DNA of 64,000 nucleotides, taken from NCBI RefSeq assembly GCF_011075055.1, contig NC_058137.1, positions 2,852,001 to 2,916,000 on the forward strand, given 5' to 3'. Shown one piece after another: positions 23,440 through 36,778 of this stretch; positions within the stretch are counted from its first letter, which is position 1, and each line of letters starts with the position of its first letter. The position numbers and the translations under genes are program-made. Origin of the DNA: Mangifera indica. Taxonomy: Eukaryota > Streptophyta > Magnoliopsida > Sapindales > Anacardiaceae. The notes beneath the pieces are model-generated. The model made no database searches, was not told the origin of the DNA, and saw only the letters and a list, made by a program, of their open reading frames with translations.

Positions 23440-25190
23440 AGAATATTTAAAAATTTAAAAAATATCATTAAGGATTGATGGCCGTACATTTTTATGATAT
23501 TCTCATTTTGATTCGCACCCAAATGTTAAATATTAAAAATTTTCTTTTAATAATAAAATAACTCTTGGAATTATTATGTCTGGTTATTTGATAATTTTTA
23601 AATTTTTTTTATGTGTTTCAATCAAATATTCGCATAATATATACATAAAATTATTCTATAATTAAGAATAATAATAAGATTAAGGAAGAAAAGGGATGCT
23701 TGCATTCCACTCTTCATTTCTTAATATTTTGAAGACATCCCACGAGGGGTTCTTCCCTTGAAGAAGGGGATTGTTCTGATTTTGGCAAACGTGTTAATTG
23801 TGCCCCTTTTACCTCTTAATTATATAATTAGACACTCTTTATATATACGTTCTCCATTAATGTATGTCCCTTTTGTTATTGTTTGATTCAACTCACTATA
23901 TAAAGATTAAGATTAAAATTTAGGGTTTATGATATTAACAATCAAATTTCTTTATTAAGAGATAAAATTGAAGTTGAGAGGAGTCTAATCTAATATGTAA
24001 GTAAAATCAATATTACACAACCCAATTACACAATCATAAAACCTAATGATTCTACTCCAATTTCCATTTAAACACAAAATCTTATAAAACACTGTAAATA
24101 AACATGTTTGCATAATTTTGTTGTAAAAAATTGATACATAAATGATTGATTATCAATCCTTGAGCAAGCCTAGCTTCCTAGGTTCCAAATTGCGATATAC
24201 AAAAAGGGTGCCAAAATTATTGTGTAACTAGAGAAGGGGATCTAACCCTTTCTTTTATATTTTAAATTAAAATGTTAATTGAACTCTCTCATCAAAAACC
24301 TAATAACCTATATCAGCCCACACTTATGATTCAAATTTAATAACAATAATATGAAATGTATCGATCTGTTTCCAAATGATCAGATCGAACCCACAAACTA
24401 AATTCTTTTTGAACTATACATTCACTTAGTTTTATATTAAATGATCAAAATTTAATCAATGTATATACATTATTCCAACAAGTCCAATAATAGGGAATAT
24501 AAAAAAGGGCTTCAAGATCTAGCATCACAGCGCATTTCATGGCACTGTTTACATTTCTTCAACAACTTCTATAATTCAATAACATTCTCTTTCTTCATAT
24601 TATATCACCAAATACACTAGGAATATTATATAAACAAAGAACATCGCCATTCTCTACAAGCATTTGTGGGGCAGATGAGGAATCTATGCATTGGATTAGC
24701 CATGTCGTATCTGGTCGGACGACATATCAAATGTTATTTACAAATTCTTCCTCCTCATCTCGAACTTAGGTTAAATTTTTTTCTATATATGAAATTATGA
24801 ACTTAATGGGTTTTTTTTTTTTTTTTTTGTATGGAGTGAGCCTTGGATACCAAGCGGAGGATGAGGAAGAATCAATTATGCAGAAGGAAGATCCGAATGC
24901 ATGAAGCCAAAAGCAGTTGGAGAACCAAATAATTTTATTGTATAGTTTTTTGTACATATCCCATGTAGATTTGTAAATTCAATTTATAAAATTGATATAT
25001 AAGTTGAAACCTTGGATTAGATTGGTGACGGGTCACCTGACCTATACCAAGTTCTTGCTGCAAAATTATCAAGTCCACTGCCCTAATATGCCTACGATTC
25101 CAACTTGGTATGATTAAAACCCTAATTTATTATGAAAGAACCATAGAGTTATGAAATACTGCTTAGGAATTATGATTTCTTTTGAAAATT
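23440..25190. other. intergenic DNA without a recognisable gene
   Basis: No supported coding region. A T-run at about 24810-24828 and unremarkable AT-rich DNA. A GC-richer stretch near 24840-24920 has no reading frame that I can place in a family. Confidence 0.45.
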
Positions 25191-25199
25191 TAGAGCTAT

Positions 25200-25360
25200 A
25201 TTTGTGTACACACTTTTAGTATGTAATTTGGATATTCAAATGATATGTCATCAAATGATTGAGTATTATTTTATCTTTTAATTCAATATCATTTAATCAT
25301 ATGATGATATATCATATATGTATTTAATTTATATATAAAAAATATATAAATATAGTTTTA
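25200..25360. repeat. hairpin MITE, family A
   Basis: One of the best copies. GATATGTCATCAAATGATTG and CATATGATGATATATCATAT are inverted around TATTATTTTATCTTTTAATT. Outer arms are TATATTTGTGTACAC and AAATATAGTTTTATT. Confidence 0.65.
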
Positions 25361-25639
25361 TTGGAAAATTTATTGCAATCAAAGAGTCACACAAAAATTT
25401 GAGGAAGCAATCTGCATGGTGAGTGGATATATTGTCGTTTTGGCAACTGGGTAATGGAGAATATTCTGAATTATTTTGGTAGACAAGATAATCGAAAGGA
25501 AAGAGTTACTGTCAGCTTGGTCCATTTGTTGCACTCGTTACGTTATATCAATTAACAGAAAGATTGAAATTGAATACCATTCAATGATAGTTTGAAATAA
25601 TTCGATCGTTGTCATGCTATTCATATAATATCTAGAATT

Positions 25640-26110
25640 ATGGTTGAATTCGGGTCAAATTAAACTTATATTTGGGTCAATTTAAGTTCAATTTAACTTA
25701 AAAGTAGTTGAGTTTAAGTTTGAATTTGTCAAGTTCTCCTTAAAATTATTTGAACTCAAATTTGGTTCAAGTTTAATTATAGTATTGAGTTGATGGAAGT
25801 TTTAAATTTGGTTTGATGTTGTAACTAAATCAAAAACAACTAAAATGATATTATTTTAATCTTATTTTAGTTAATTTAAACCAATTTTTTTTAGATTTTA
25901 TAAACATAAAAAATATGTTAAGCCAGAATTTTTTTTAAAAAATTTAATATTTTATTAATTTTATAAACTTTAAAATATCTTTTGAATTTGAGTTTATTAA
26001 TATTAAACTCAAATTTATCTTTAAACCCAAATTGATTTAAATAGAGATTGTTTCAATCATGTTCATGCTGAATTCAAAAATAAACTCAAATAAATTAGGA
26101 AGTTATCTAA
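25640..26110. repeat. dispersed repeat, family C
   Basis: Words GGGTCAAATTAAACT, GTTTGAATTTGTCAAG and AACTCAAATTTGG with the core AAAATGATATTATTTTA near 25836. Similar to 3130-3690 and, inverted, 6440-6790. Confidence 0.45.
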
Positions 26111-27194
26111 ATATTTGAGACGTAGTTGAAGGGACAAGAAATGAGGGAGTAGGAGTGGCACATGCACATGCACTCAAACTTTTTGGGATGATGGATGGGT
26201 CCCAAATTTTGACAGGCATCACGGACCTTCCTATTCTCTCTCTTTCTGTTAGCCCTTGGGAAACGTATTTTCATCTTCTCTCTCTCACAGGCTCAACTCT
26301 TTCTCTCACCCTTTTGATCATTTTTAACTTTCAAATCCCTCGTCACATTTTTTCTTCATAAAATTCACTTCGTAAATTATTTTTTTAATAAATTAATAAA
26401 TCTATTTTTGGAACACAAGTCAATAAATTTTATTATTAAACGTCTCTTTTAAAGCCCATGTTTACTAAATTTCAAAAAATTTTAATAAATATGAAAAACA
26501 AAAACAGCTTTTTTAAATTTCATTTTTTAAAATTGATTTCTCGAAGTTTAAAAAATTGGAGTTTGAGCTGAAAAGTCTACACACAATCCTACACATTCTG
26601 GTTCCACGGGCAATCACAGTCTCACATATTGACGCTTTTCACAATCGACCACCACTGCGCGCGTCTGATATTAGACTTGCAGAAAGAGAGTTGGCCCACG
26701 TAAATCAATGGCTGACCGACATTGTGGACTCGATTCGAGTGAGATAAAAAAGAGGGAAGGTATAATGTAAGTCTAAGACCAAGATTTCTGTGAGAAAAAA
26801 GAAAATATAATAATAATTATTATTATTATTGTTATAAGAGATGAGATATTGTTCTCTTTTAGTCATCATTTGGTTTTTTCTTTTGAAATCTTACAAGGTA
26901 AAACCAAACTAGATCTCTGAAAGAAAGAAGAGTCCGGAGGTTTAATTTATAGTATATTGTTTTGTTTTGTGGTTTTGGGTTTGTTCTTTGAGTTCGGTTT
27001 TTCTCTTCTTGTCTTTTGGCAGAATCAGAGAGTGATCAGTATCTGAAAACACTCAGGATTAATTTATCTGCTTCTGTTTGGAGAAAGGGAAAACGCTTTG
27101 CTTTTGTTTGTATTGTGTTTTTGAGTGTTTTCGAAAGGTAGTTGTTTTGTTGCGACTAATTCACAAGCCACCTGTTTAATCTCTTTCAAGCTAA
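26111..27194 (+). promoter_or_regulatory. upstream region and 5' UTR of the JKD-like gene
   Basis: No gene seen at 26111-26750. From about 26880 the sequence becomes T/G-rich and leader-like, with stretches such as TTCTCTTCTTGTCTTTTGGCAG. A 5' UTR intron is possible but the borders are unclear. Confidence 0.4.
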
Positions 27195-28919
27195 ATGCAG
27201 ATGATGTCTGGTAATGCTTTTTCAATAGCCTCTTCCTTAGGAGGGTTTCCTCCTCAAGTTCAAGAGCAAAACGCCAACCCTAACCCTAAACCTAATCCTA
27301 ATCCAGCTGCCAAAAAGAAGAGAAATCTACCCGGGACACCAGGTAAGTAAAGTTTAAAGCTTTCTCTTACAGCTTCCAGTTTAGTTTATTAAAGTTTTGA
27401 TGGCGTTTTGTTTTCTGTTATTAGATCCAGATGCTGAGGTTATAGCTCTTTCTCCCAAGACCCTCATGGCGACCAACCGTTTCGTATGTGAAATATGCAA
27501 TAAAGGGTTTCAAAGAGACCAGAATTTGCAGCTGCACAGAAGAGGTCACAATCTTCCGTGGAAACTCAAACAAAGGACCAACAAAGAGGTTAAAAAGAAG
27601 GTTTATATTTGCCCAGAGAAGACCTGTGTTCACCATGATCCATCGCGAGCTCTCGGTGACCTCACCGGTATTAAAAAGCATTACAGTAGAAAACACGGAG
27701 AGAAGAAATGGAAGTGTGAGAAATGTTCCAAGAAATATGCAGTTCAATCCGACTGGAAAGCTCACTCTAAAACTTGCGGCACTAGAGAGTATAAATGTGA
27801 CTGTGGCACATTATTTTCCAGGTATTTTTCTTGTTTTGTGTTGATTCTTTTACGTTGTAGAGAAGAATTAAATGCTTACGTATAGGGTTCATGTTGTTAT
27901 GTTTACGTAAAATATACAAATAATTGAGATTTTACTTCAAGTAACGATATATACTGAATTGAGGATAGTTCATTTAATTCTGCAGAAAAGACAGCTTCAT
28001 CACCCACAGAGCTTTCTGTGATGCCTTAGCTGAAGAGAGTGCAAGGCTAACTTCTGTTGCAGCTACGAATCTGAATTTCAGAAATGATACTGTGAATATT
28101 TCTCATGGATTTGCTAACCAGGGACTTCAAGAAGTTGCAGGAGTTTCCCAATTTGGATCTGGTTTTCGATCCGATTTGGCTGCACCAGGTAATTTAAATT
28201 GGCACTAATTATTCTATGAATTCTTAAGTTAAGGCTATAGAAAAAGTTGCTAATTTATTTTATTTTTTGTCTGCGATTGATTGAGTTCTATAGGTTTGCC
28301 TGAAATGGTGCAAATGGCATCAGGTAATCTATTTGGCTTATCTTCAATGTCCAATTATGGAAGCCAGAACCAGCTTCAAGGATTCGACAAGAGCAATACT
28401 GCAACAATTTCAAAAAATTCATCAAATCTCTCCTTATCAGCAATCCCACATGGACTAAAAGAAGAAAGCTCTTCTCTTTATTCCGATTCGCAAAACAAGC
28501 AACCGAAACCAGTTGCGCCCATGTCAGCCACTGCACTCTTGCAGAAAGCAGCTCAAATGGGTTCTACAAGAAGCAACCCATCATCACTCTTTGGAAGCAG
28601 TTTCAATGTCATAACTTCATCTTCTTCAAACACGACCAATTTCAACTCTCTCAACCAGAACAGAAACGAACTGCAACAAGTATTTCAAAATGTTAAGCAA
28701 TCAGAAAACAATCTTTCCGGCACAGTCACTTTAGCTATGAGTGACGGAGTAATGGGCAGTTCTACTACATCAAATTTGAAGCTGCAGCAAGGTTCAAATC
28801 CAATGGAGAATAGTCTTACAAGAGATTTCCTCGGCATGAGTAATGATCAATCTGGCCGTCCATTTTTCTCACAAGAGCTAGCAAAGTTTGCTTTGAGCCA
28901 ATTTACCAGCAACCACTAG
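27195..28919 (+). CDS. JKD: INDETERMINATE-domain C2H2 zinc-finger factor, JACKDAW/IDD10-like
   Basis: Plant nuclear transcription factor. IDD10/JKD acts with SHORT-ROOT and SCARECROW in root ground-tissue patterning. Four exons: 27195-27342, 27425-27821, 27986-28188, 28294-28919; 457 aa. The start MQMMSGNAFSIASSLGGF resembles JKD. A KKKR nuclear signal is at 40-43. The ID domain has four fingers: C71/C74/H87/H91, C112/C117/H135/H140, C147/C150/H163/C167 and C174/C176/H189/C193, with all ligands intact. The typical C-terminal motifs MSATALLQKAAQMGSTRS (326-343) and TRDFLG (425-430) are present, followed by GRPFFSQELAKFA. The Asn/Pro repeat near residue 27-37 is encoded by telomere-like DNA. 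Assignment to the JKD clade rests on both ends of the protein and on the neighbouring P58IPK and FLA genes, as in Arabidopsis. Confidence 0.93.
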
Positions 28920-29130
28920 AGCCATTTCACATCGAACCCGTATGCAATTTTCACCCAATTGCAGCTAGCTCCTGTAAAAATATCTCAAACTTCAGGCATT
29001 AGCACTCAATAGAGCAACATGTGAATGATGGCCGGGCTCGGAGGTCGGGGCCACCGGGCCAGTATTGCATATTTGAAGTGACAAAACAATGAAAGAACTT
29101 CAAGTCATGCATGTTATCGTTGTTCTTCTT
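28920..29130 (+). other. JKD-like gene 3' UTR
   Basis: Follows TAG at 28917-28919 and includes a short GC-rich stretch near 29030-29062 (GGCCGGGCTCGGAGGTCGGG). No other feature. Confidence 0.4.
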
Positions 29131-32100
29131 CTTGTTTTTTTTTTCTGTCTCAACTCTTTTATCGTATTTCGGCCTTCTTTTTTATTTTGAAATTGAACAG
29201 CTAGCACAGAAAACTACGTGATATATACAAAGTTGACTACCCGTCAAAGTTAAGCACCCATCTCGTCAACGTTGGTGGGTTAGCAAGAAAATTCTAAGTC
29301 ATTGTTTGTCTGCCCCAAAAAATTGTTTAAGCCAACTATAACCATTAAATTAAGGCGAGAAGGCTTTGCACGTCTCTTGGCTTTTATGTTAACATTAAAA
29401 TCCAGCGCCATGTTCAATCAAAACTAGCCAGAATCTTGCGATGATGAACAAACATTGTGAGGTATAGAGTAATTTCAGGGCCAAGGAATGATAACAGCCG
29501 TCTGATTTGTGAAAAGGGTTGGATGGGATTGCAAAATCATGGAATCATCCGACAGAAAATGGATTCGATGGATTGATGGCCAATTCCTATGACCCTATAG
29601 TTTACTTTCTGAGGCAATTTTTTCTTAGGTTTTTTTTATTCTTGCAAATTGATTTTGTGCTGGCTTGCTTTGGAACTTTACGGCATGGTTGAGACCCTGT
29701 AGCTATGATTAATTCCCAAAAGTTAGAAGTTAGTGTTGTCACATTTTGTCTAATAATGCCTTCAAAGTCAATTAACTCACTATAATCATCCCATAAACCA
29801 AAGCTTAATGATTTTCAAAATCTGACTATATGATATAATAGCATTTTGTGGAGAGACTATTTCGTCTTTAGTTTCAAAAACACCTAATATTTACTTTGTT
29901 AATAAAACTATATATATAATTTTAAATACATAATTAGATACACAAATAATACTGAAAGACGAAAACTGGGGTAACGAATGTGATTAGATATGCCAATAGT
30001 CTTAGCCATAAGTGGTGGATACTAGACATTGTGCATATAGACATGCATGGTGTTGTAGCTAATGTGTAAATATCACGTTCAAGAGGTACATTTGCGAGAA
30101 TGAAACTCAAAGGAATCGACGAGGGTTCGCACAAATGGTGAAACATTTAGTTTTATTTAATGTAAAGTGAAGAACCATAATAGGGCTTGAAATGCCATGA
30201 ATTCTACTATATTTTTCCGAACTCAAATACATTTAACCTTATATATGCACAACATTATAGAGATTTAAAAAAATCTAATCTAACATTATGAATTGATAAG
30301 AATATTCTTTTATGATTAAGTTTAATGTGAGAATTCAAAAATAAGAATAACATAGATATTTTCAAAACTAAATTCACAAAAAATAATGGTCGAAAGCATT
30401 TGTCCTTAAAAATCAAGCAACAAAAGTTAGGCTTGACTTGGAATTCTTTATAATACAGGCCCTTCTTTTTTCCAAGACAGGAAGTTCAAGTTTTCAATGT
30501 GCATGGATCTTGGAAACTGCATGAACGCCGTTCAATTTTCTTTCTTTTTCTATATTTTACTTATTGGTGAGTTTTGAGTTAACATTTTTTATCAACCCAG
30601 TTTTCGTTGATCAGTGAAGCAGAAAAAGGATGAAAAGCCTAGAAAATAGAAAGCTTCGGTTTGTCAGTGTAGAGAGGGAGACCCTAAATTTAGGAAAAAG
30701 GTAACTGTTACATCCTAGTGTAGGCAGTGGTGTCCCTAATAAACCGTTTTGGGACAGTTTTTGACTTTGAATGGCCTTCGGATAAAGAAAGAAGGGTAAA
30801 TTAAAGACAAAGAAACTTTATAGTAATGAGTTTCACCTTTTTATTGGTACTTGAGGCGATCGACCAGCTTTTTGAGACCTGGGTCGGGCTCTATCTTTGA
30901 AGTCAGAGCTGTTCCATGTAACAATTTCACCATTTTTCACAACATGTTCCACACACATATGACCATAAATTAATTATATTTTAATGCCCTTTTAAGAGTA
31001 TTTGTTAAGATACATGTTTTTATAATTAAAATTAATTAATGTAAGAAACACCAACTAATCATCTATCTTTTATTTTTGAAGGGTTAATGTGTTGTCAGTG
31101 AAATAATCTCCAGCTAATTTTCATTTAAATAGATGTTTATTACTTCAATATTAATTTTGTGTTCGTCAGCTAGCCAGTTGAATTACTGTTCCCGCCTGAA
31201 CTTTGATGAAATTAATCTTCCACCTTAAAAGTATGAAAGGTTTATTTATCTACCCATCATTTATTTCCGTTAATAAAAATTGTTACATGAAAGAGTAGAA
31301 TAATCATTTTTCTTTTTTTCTTCATTTCTTCTTCTTCATGTCTTATGTTACATTAAATCTCTCTTTCTCAATAGAACTTAGATTTTAGACTTTAATTAAC
31401 TAAAATAGACATGCACTTTTATTACGTGTATGAGAAATGAAGATAGGTCTAATGACAATGACGTCTTCCATGTTTCTTCGTCTCCTAGTCATGAAAGAAA
31501 AACCCTGATTAAGTCTTTGACTATCCTTTCATGCGCTATTGATGTTAGAGTTATTATTTTCATTAACTCATCTTTGGAAAGAACATGCCTACCAACCTTA
31601 GGACTAACACTTCCTCTACCTGAATATAACTAGAATCACATCAGAATTAGTGGAGATATCTCTAAAACTAGAGGTGTTTTTAGAATCTTTAATGTGAGTA
31701 TGTAGATTTAATATTTGATAGTGGTTGTTGAACACACTGATATATTATCTATGAATAAGAGAATATGAAACCAACCAATCGTTTACTGTTATTGGAGTTT
31801 TTTTAAGTTTTGCTTCTTATGTAAAAGACATAGAAAATGACAAAAATAATATGTGTAAAGGAAAGAGATGATTTTTTCCACCCGACATGCAACACCATGT
31901 GTAAACTTTGAGTAAATATATTGACCAAAACAAATTCAATATTCATAACTCCAAACCCATAAAGATCTTTCAACAGTTGGTATGAACATTGAAACGAGGT
32001 AGATTCAAGCAGTGATTCAACTCAATCGAGTTGATGTTGTCCTTTAACAAAGATTTCATATTGTAAGTGGTGAGGGAGAGAGTGAGAGAATCAAAAGGCA

Positions 32101-32870
32101 ACAAGAAGTCTAACATTTTTGCTAAGTGGTGGTTGAACTAGTAGATAGAGATCCCATCTAACACATTTTTCACCTTGAAAAGTGAATAAGCTAAAATAGG
32201 TTGATTAGTTGGGTCAACAAACCAATTGTACATACAAGTAGCCTCAAATCTAAGTTGTTATTACACCGACAAACCATTGACATTGAGTACAACTCTCATA
32301 TCAATAGAATGGATATTACATATTGCTATATATACCAAAAGATGTATTTTTTACTGTATTTTTAATAAATTTAACCTTTACAAAGGTTAACAAGTTTCGT
32401 GTATTAGTTAAGTAAAACTCATCACTAACTTCATATGAAATTCTTTAACAACAATCTAACCAATAAAACCTTTATTTACTTGTTTATGACATATACATTT
32501 TAAATCCATCCAAAAATGGGAACATTTCCAAAAGCAAATGACATAACATACCTTTTCCTATCCTTTGGAGCTTTTAATTAATAGACCAATTTACACTCAA
32601 ATGGTTCAAAAACACCTCCTTGGAATCAAAAGAAAAAGATTTTCAACTAATTACCACACCTTAAGCATTTGAAATCTTGGAATTTGGTTGAAGGGTTGAT
32701 GAATTTAGGGCGAGGGGTAATTTCATCATGAAAAATTGAAGGGAAGATGTGCTTCTTGGGCTAGTCCATGGGAGTAAATGGGCTCAAAGAACCCAACTCA
32801 ATGTGAAAATCCGGACCCGGAACAAAACTCAACGCATCCCCAGCCCAAAGCGAAGCCACAGTCATGCTGA
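29131..32870. other. intergenic DNA, no supported gene
   Basis: No coding region with family support. A partial family A MITE lies near 29890-29950. A family B-like stretch occurs near 31180-31300 (CCCGCCTGAACTTTGATG, TCTACCCATCATTTATTTCC). The open frame on the minus strand at 29934-30146 has no recognisable domain. Confidence 0.45.
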
Positions 32871-32942
32871 CATGGCCAAGTTTCATTGGTTACATAAGTA
32901 GCAATAAAGCTAACACGTAGGAAAACTACGGTTGAAATTCCA

Positions 32943-32961
32943 CGTGGATTCTAACGATTGG
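32943..32961 (-). promoter_or_regulatory. ER stress response element (ERSE) of P58IPK
   Basis: The minus strand reads CCAAT, nine bases, then CCACG, exactly the ERSE consensus CCAAT-N9-CCACG bound by NF-Y plus bZIP28/ATF6-type factors. Its CCACG half is part of a palindromic G-box CCACGTGG (32940-32947). It lies about 255 bases upstream of the P58IPK ATG. A mirrored CGTGG half-site follows at 32971-32975. Confidence 0.75.
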
Positions 32962-33215
32962 TTTAACCAACGTGGAATGGAATGCTGACCCTCCTCAAAA
33001 TTCCCTTCACCTCTAACATCGAACCCCACCTTAAAAATCAAGATTTAATAGAAACTGAGTTTTATCGATCTCATCTTTCTCTTTCCCATTTCCTATTGCA
33101 TTTGCAATCTCCGAATCGAAGTGTTACACCATACTACGGCATGTCGTTTATGTAACTACTTAGATTTTACTCTCGAATAAGCTGAAAAATGAATCTCTTA
33201 AGTTTCTGTTGTGTT

Positions 33216-36200
33216 ATGGATGTCATGGCATGGAGAGGCACGTTTTTTACAGTATTTATTCTTCATTTTGTGTTCGCTTGCCAGTTTCTCTTGTTGCAGC
33301 CGCTTGTTTCAGCTTTGGGTATTGTTTACTTGTCACTTTGATATCCGTTTTGGCTTTTATAATTTAATTAAATTGAAGCATTGTTTATTTATTCTAGAAA
33401 TTTATTCAGGTGAAATTGAAATTACATGCCTTGATCTGTTACTCTTGTGTAAATATTATTTTTCTGGTTAGAAATGCTTTCATATTGATTGATTAAATTG
33501 CTTCGTATTGTTAAAATTAACATGTAATCAGATTCATTTAGCGTGTCTTTCTGTTTTTAATGTTGTATTTTGTGAAATTTTTATTTTTGTCTGTGTTTGG
33601 AAATTATCAAATCGAATACTTTGATGCTTGCCTTTTGCAGTTCTTGGCCGCAGAAGTTTAAATTTGTGTGTCTTATGGGTATTATAATTGTATGTTGTAG
33701 ATGGGAAACCTGGAAATGCTGCTGAGTTGTTTGAAAGAGTTTCGCAAAGTATAAAGGTGAAACATTACATTGAAGCACTAAACGATCTTAATGCTGCTAT
33801 TGAGGCAGATCCTACTCTTTCAGAAGCATATTATCATCGTGGAGCTGTCCTGCGCCAGTTATGCAGGTTCGCTTGTAGTGGAAATTTTTATTCTGTCCTT
33901 ATTTCTGTGTTTGCCATTTTTACAGAAAATGGTTAATCTTTCGAAAATTTTTGAAAACTGTGTCTGGGTTTCAATATCCTGATAGTTTTGCTCTATTTAT
34001 TCCATCTTCGTATATGCTTTGGACATTCAATTCTCACCTTCATTATAGCTTTTAATGCCATTCTATTTGGTTTTACTTTGTTGGAAAGTTTATTCTGTGT
34101 CTTATTCTTTATATCCTTGTGTTATAGGCGTGTTCTTCCTGTTTGAGATCATATCTTTATATTTTTGAGAAATTCACTGTGATCATCATGATCTCATAAC
34201 ATAGCATGCTAGTCCATCTTGAAAACCTGCTTTATGAAACATCTGGAGTTCTTTATGGGAGGATAGTATTAGCCTATAAGTCTGCTTAGGTTGATTAGGA
34301 AAAAAAAATTGAACAATTACACTATTGGATTGTTCATTGTTAGTTTGGTTCAAGTTGGTTAATCTAGTAAGCTGAAGGTACTAAATGGGCTTGTATTGGT
34401 TTTCTTAATACCAGCTATGAGACACTACTACTAATTATTTTCTTTTTCATAGCTTAGTTGAATTTTACAGTCAGTTGTGGAAAGAAAAATATTTTTAAGC
34501 TAGAAACAACCTGTGCAGCCGCTCTTTATTTCTGTCCTGCCCTCCCACTCCTGATTGGATACTTATATGATTCAGGCACTTTTTCAATGTAGATATGAGG
34601 AATCTGAGAAGAACTACAGAAAGTTTCTAGAGTTGAAACCAGGGGACTCAGTTGCAGAAAAGGATCTTTCTCAATTGCTTCAGGCTAAGAGCTCTTTGGA
34701 TACAGCTTTTAAGCTTTTTGACTCAGGCGACTACACAAAACCCTTGGAATACGTTGATAAAGTTGTTCTTGTTTTTTCACCAGCTTGCACTAAGGTATCT
34801 TCTCCTTGCTGTGTTGTTTGACCCAGGAGAGTTAAGAGTAAGGCTTAGCAAGTTTAGCACTAAGCTGGCTATTAACTGATGTGAATCACATGTTGCAGGC
34901 TAAATTCCTTAAAGTGAAGTTGTTGTTGGCAGCTAAAGACTATTCTACTGCCATTTCTGAAACTGGATATATTCTCAAGGAAGATGAGAATAACCTAGAA
35001 GCATTGTTGCTCCGTGGACGTGCGTACTACTATTTAGCAGATCATGATGTTGCTCAAAGGTTTCTTAACATCTTAGCTGTTTATCATGGTATTTGCAATA
35101 TAATTTTTCAAAGTAGAATTTTATATTCACAATATTTGTTATCTTTAGGCATTATCAGAAAGGACTTCGCTCAGATCCAGAGCATAGTGAACTTAAGAAA
35201 GCATATTTTGGATTGAAAAATTTGCTTAAGAAGACAAAAAGTGTAAGATCTCTAATATACTTTGGTATATTTATTCCCTTTTTTAATTTTAGTTTTAGTT
35301 CTTTTTCTAGGTTGGGGCGGGGTGTGAGATAGGGTGGAGGCTTGGTTCTCTTCTCATCAAGCAACCCTTTTTAGGGCTTTGTAGGGCAATAACATGATGA
35401 AGTCTGTGTTGATAATCTATTATTATTATACCTGAAGTTATTATTATTTTTTTCTACAGGCAGAAGATAATGTAAATAAGGGTAAGCTGCGCCTCGCAGT
35501 GGAGGACTACAATGCAGCTCTTGCGTTGGACCCTAATCATACTGCACATAATGTACATCTTCATCTTGGTCTGTGCAAGGTCTTGGTCAAGCTTGGCAGG
35601 GGGAAGGACGCTTTAAGTAGTTGCAATGACGCACTTGACATTGATGGGGATCTTCTTGAAGCCTTAGTTCAGGTTTGTTGTGTTTCCTTCCCTTTCCTAT
35701 TCATTTGATTTTATAGGAATTATTCTATACATTTATGTATCATTTAGTTACCATGGTCAATTTTTTTGTAGTTCTTTCTGTTATACATATCTATGCTCAC
35801 GTTCTTTAGCTTGCCTGGCATTTTTTAGAGGGGTGAAGCTAAACTTTTAACTGAGGACTGGGAAGGAGCAGTTGCAGATTTCAAATCAGCTGCTCAACAA
35901 TCACCTCAGGTTAGTCATTATAAAGTTCATATGTTATTTGTGTGAAGATGTGTTATAAGCTTCAACAATGATGTTGTAGGCTGCTGGTATATTACTATAA
36001 TCAGTTAACTTTCCGGGCATAACACCTAGTAGTCATCCTTCTCTATTAATCATTGATTGGATCACTATGGTGTACCTCACTGTCGATATGTTAATTTTCT
36101 AATATGTGTGCATCTGTATAGCATATCATCTAGTGTTAAACACATCAGTGTACTATTTTTTTGATATTTTCTTGACTTCAAGTATATATGACATTTTGAG

Positions 36201-36778
36201 AGCTAAAATTTGATATTTTTGCAGGATATGAATATTCGGGAAGCATTGATGAGGGCTGAGAAAGCTCTTAAGATGAGCAAACGCAAGGATTGGTACAAGA
36301 TTTTGGGAGTTTCAAAGACTGCATCCATATCCGAGATCAAGCGTGCCTACAAGAAGCTTGCTCTCCAGTGGCACCCAGATAAGAATGTTAATAACAGAGA
36401 AGAAGCGGAGGCCAAATTCCAAGAAATTGCTGCAGCATATGAGGTTTGACTCTCAAGTTTTTGCCCCAACTTTTTCATAATTCTAATGTAATTTTGGCTG
36501 CCACTTGCAATCCTGCATCCCATCCAGGCAGTGATTATGCCATCATCACAACCTTGGTTTTATATTCCCTGATCTGAAAGTTATATTGTACTCGACAGGT
36601 TCTTGGAGACGAAGAAAAGCGAACAAGATATGATAGAGGGGAAGACATTGAAGATATGGGAATGGGAGGAGGTGGCGGTGGCTTCAACTTTGGTGGTGGA
36701 GGGCAGCAATTCACTTTTCATTTTGAAGGAGGCTTTCCTGGTGGTGGCTTCCCTGGTGGCTTTGAATTTAATTTTTAA
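33216..36778 (+). CDS. P58IPK: ER co-chaperone P58IPK (DNAJC3 homologue), TPR plus J domain
   Basis: ER-lumenal J-domain protein that partners BiP in protein folding and the unfolded protein response. Nine exons: 33216-33318, 33701-33866, 34593-34794, 34899-35059, 35149-35242, 35460-35672, 35829-35909, 36225-36443, 36599-36778; 472 aa (Arabidopsis about 482). The first 33 or so residues form a signal peptide ending PLVSA. TPR repeats run from about 36 to 345 (for example [20 protein letters not shown] and [20 protein letters not shown]). The J domain is at 361-425, with HPD at 390-392. A Gly/Phe-rich tail (from about 433) ends FPGGFEFNF with no KDEL, as in plant homologues. All borders are GT-AG. 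The promoter carries a perfect ERSE, which fits stress induction. Confidence 0.96.

Noticed and set aside
26155..26747. Two ORFs of 63-68 codons upstream of the JKD-like gene
   Set aside because: No family resemblance, no leader or splice support; likely chance.
29934..30146. 70-codon minus-strand ORF with some resemblance to retroelement polyprotein
   Set aside because: No motif of reverse transcriptase, integrase or protease, and no LTR found around it.
32957..32975. ATTGG-N9-CGTGG as a second ERSE
   Set aside because: The half-sites are in the reverse order relative to the ERSE consensus; only the overlapping 32943-32961 element matches.
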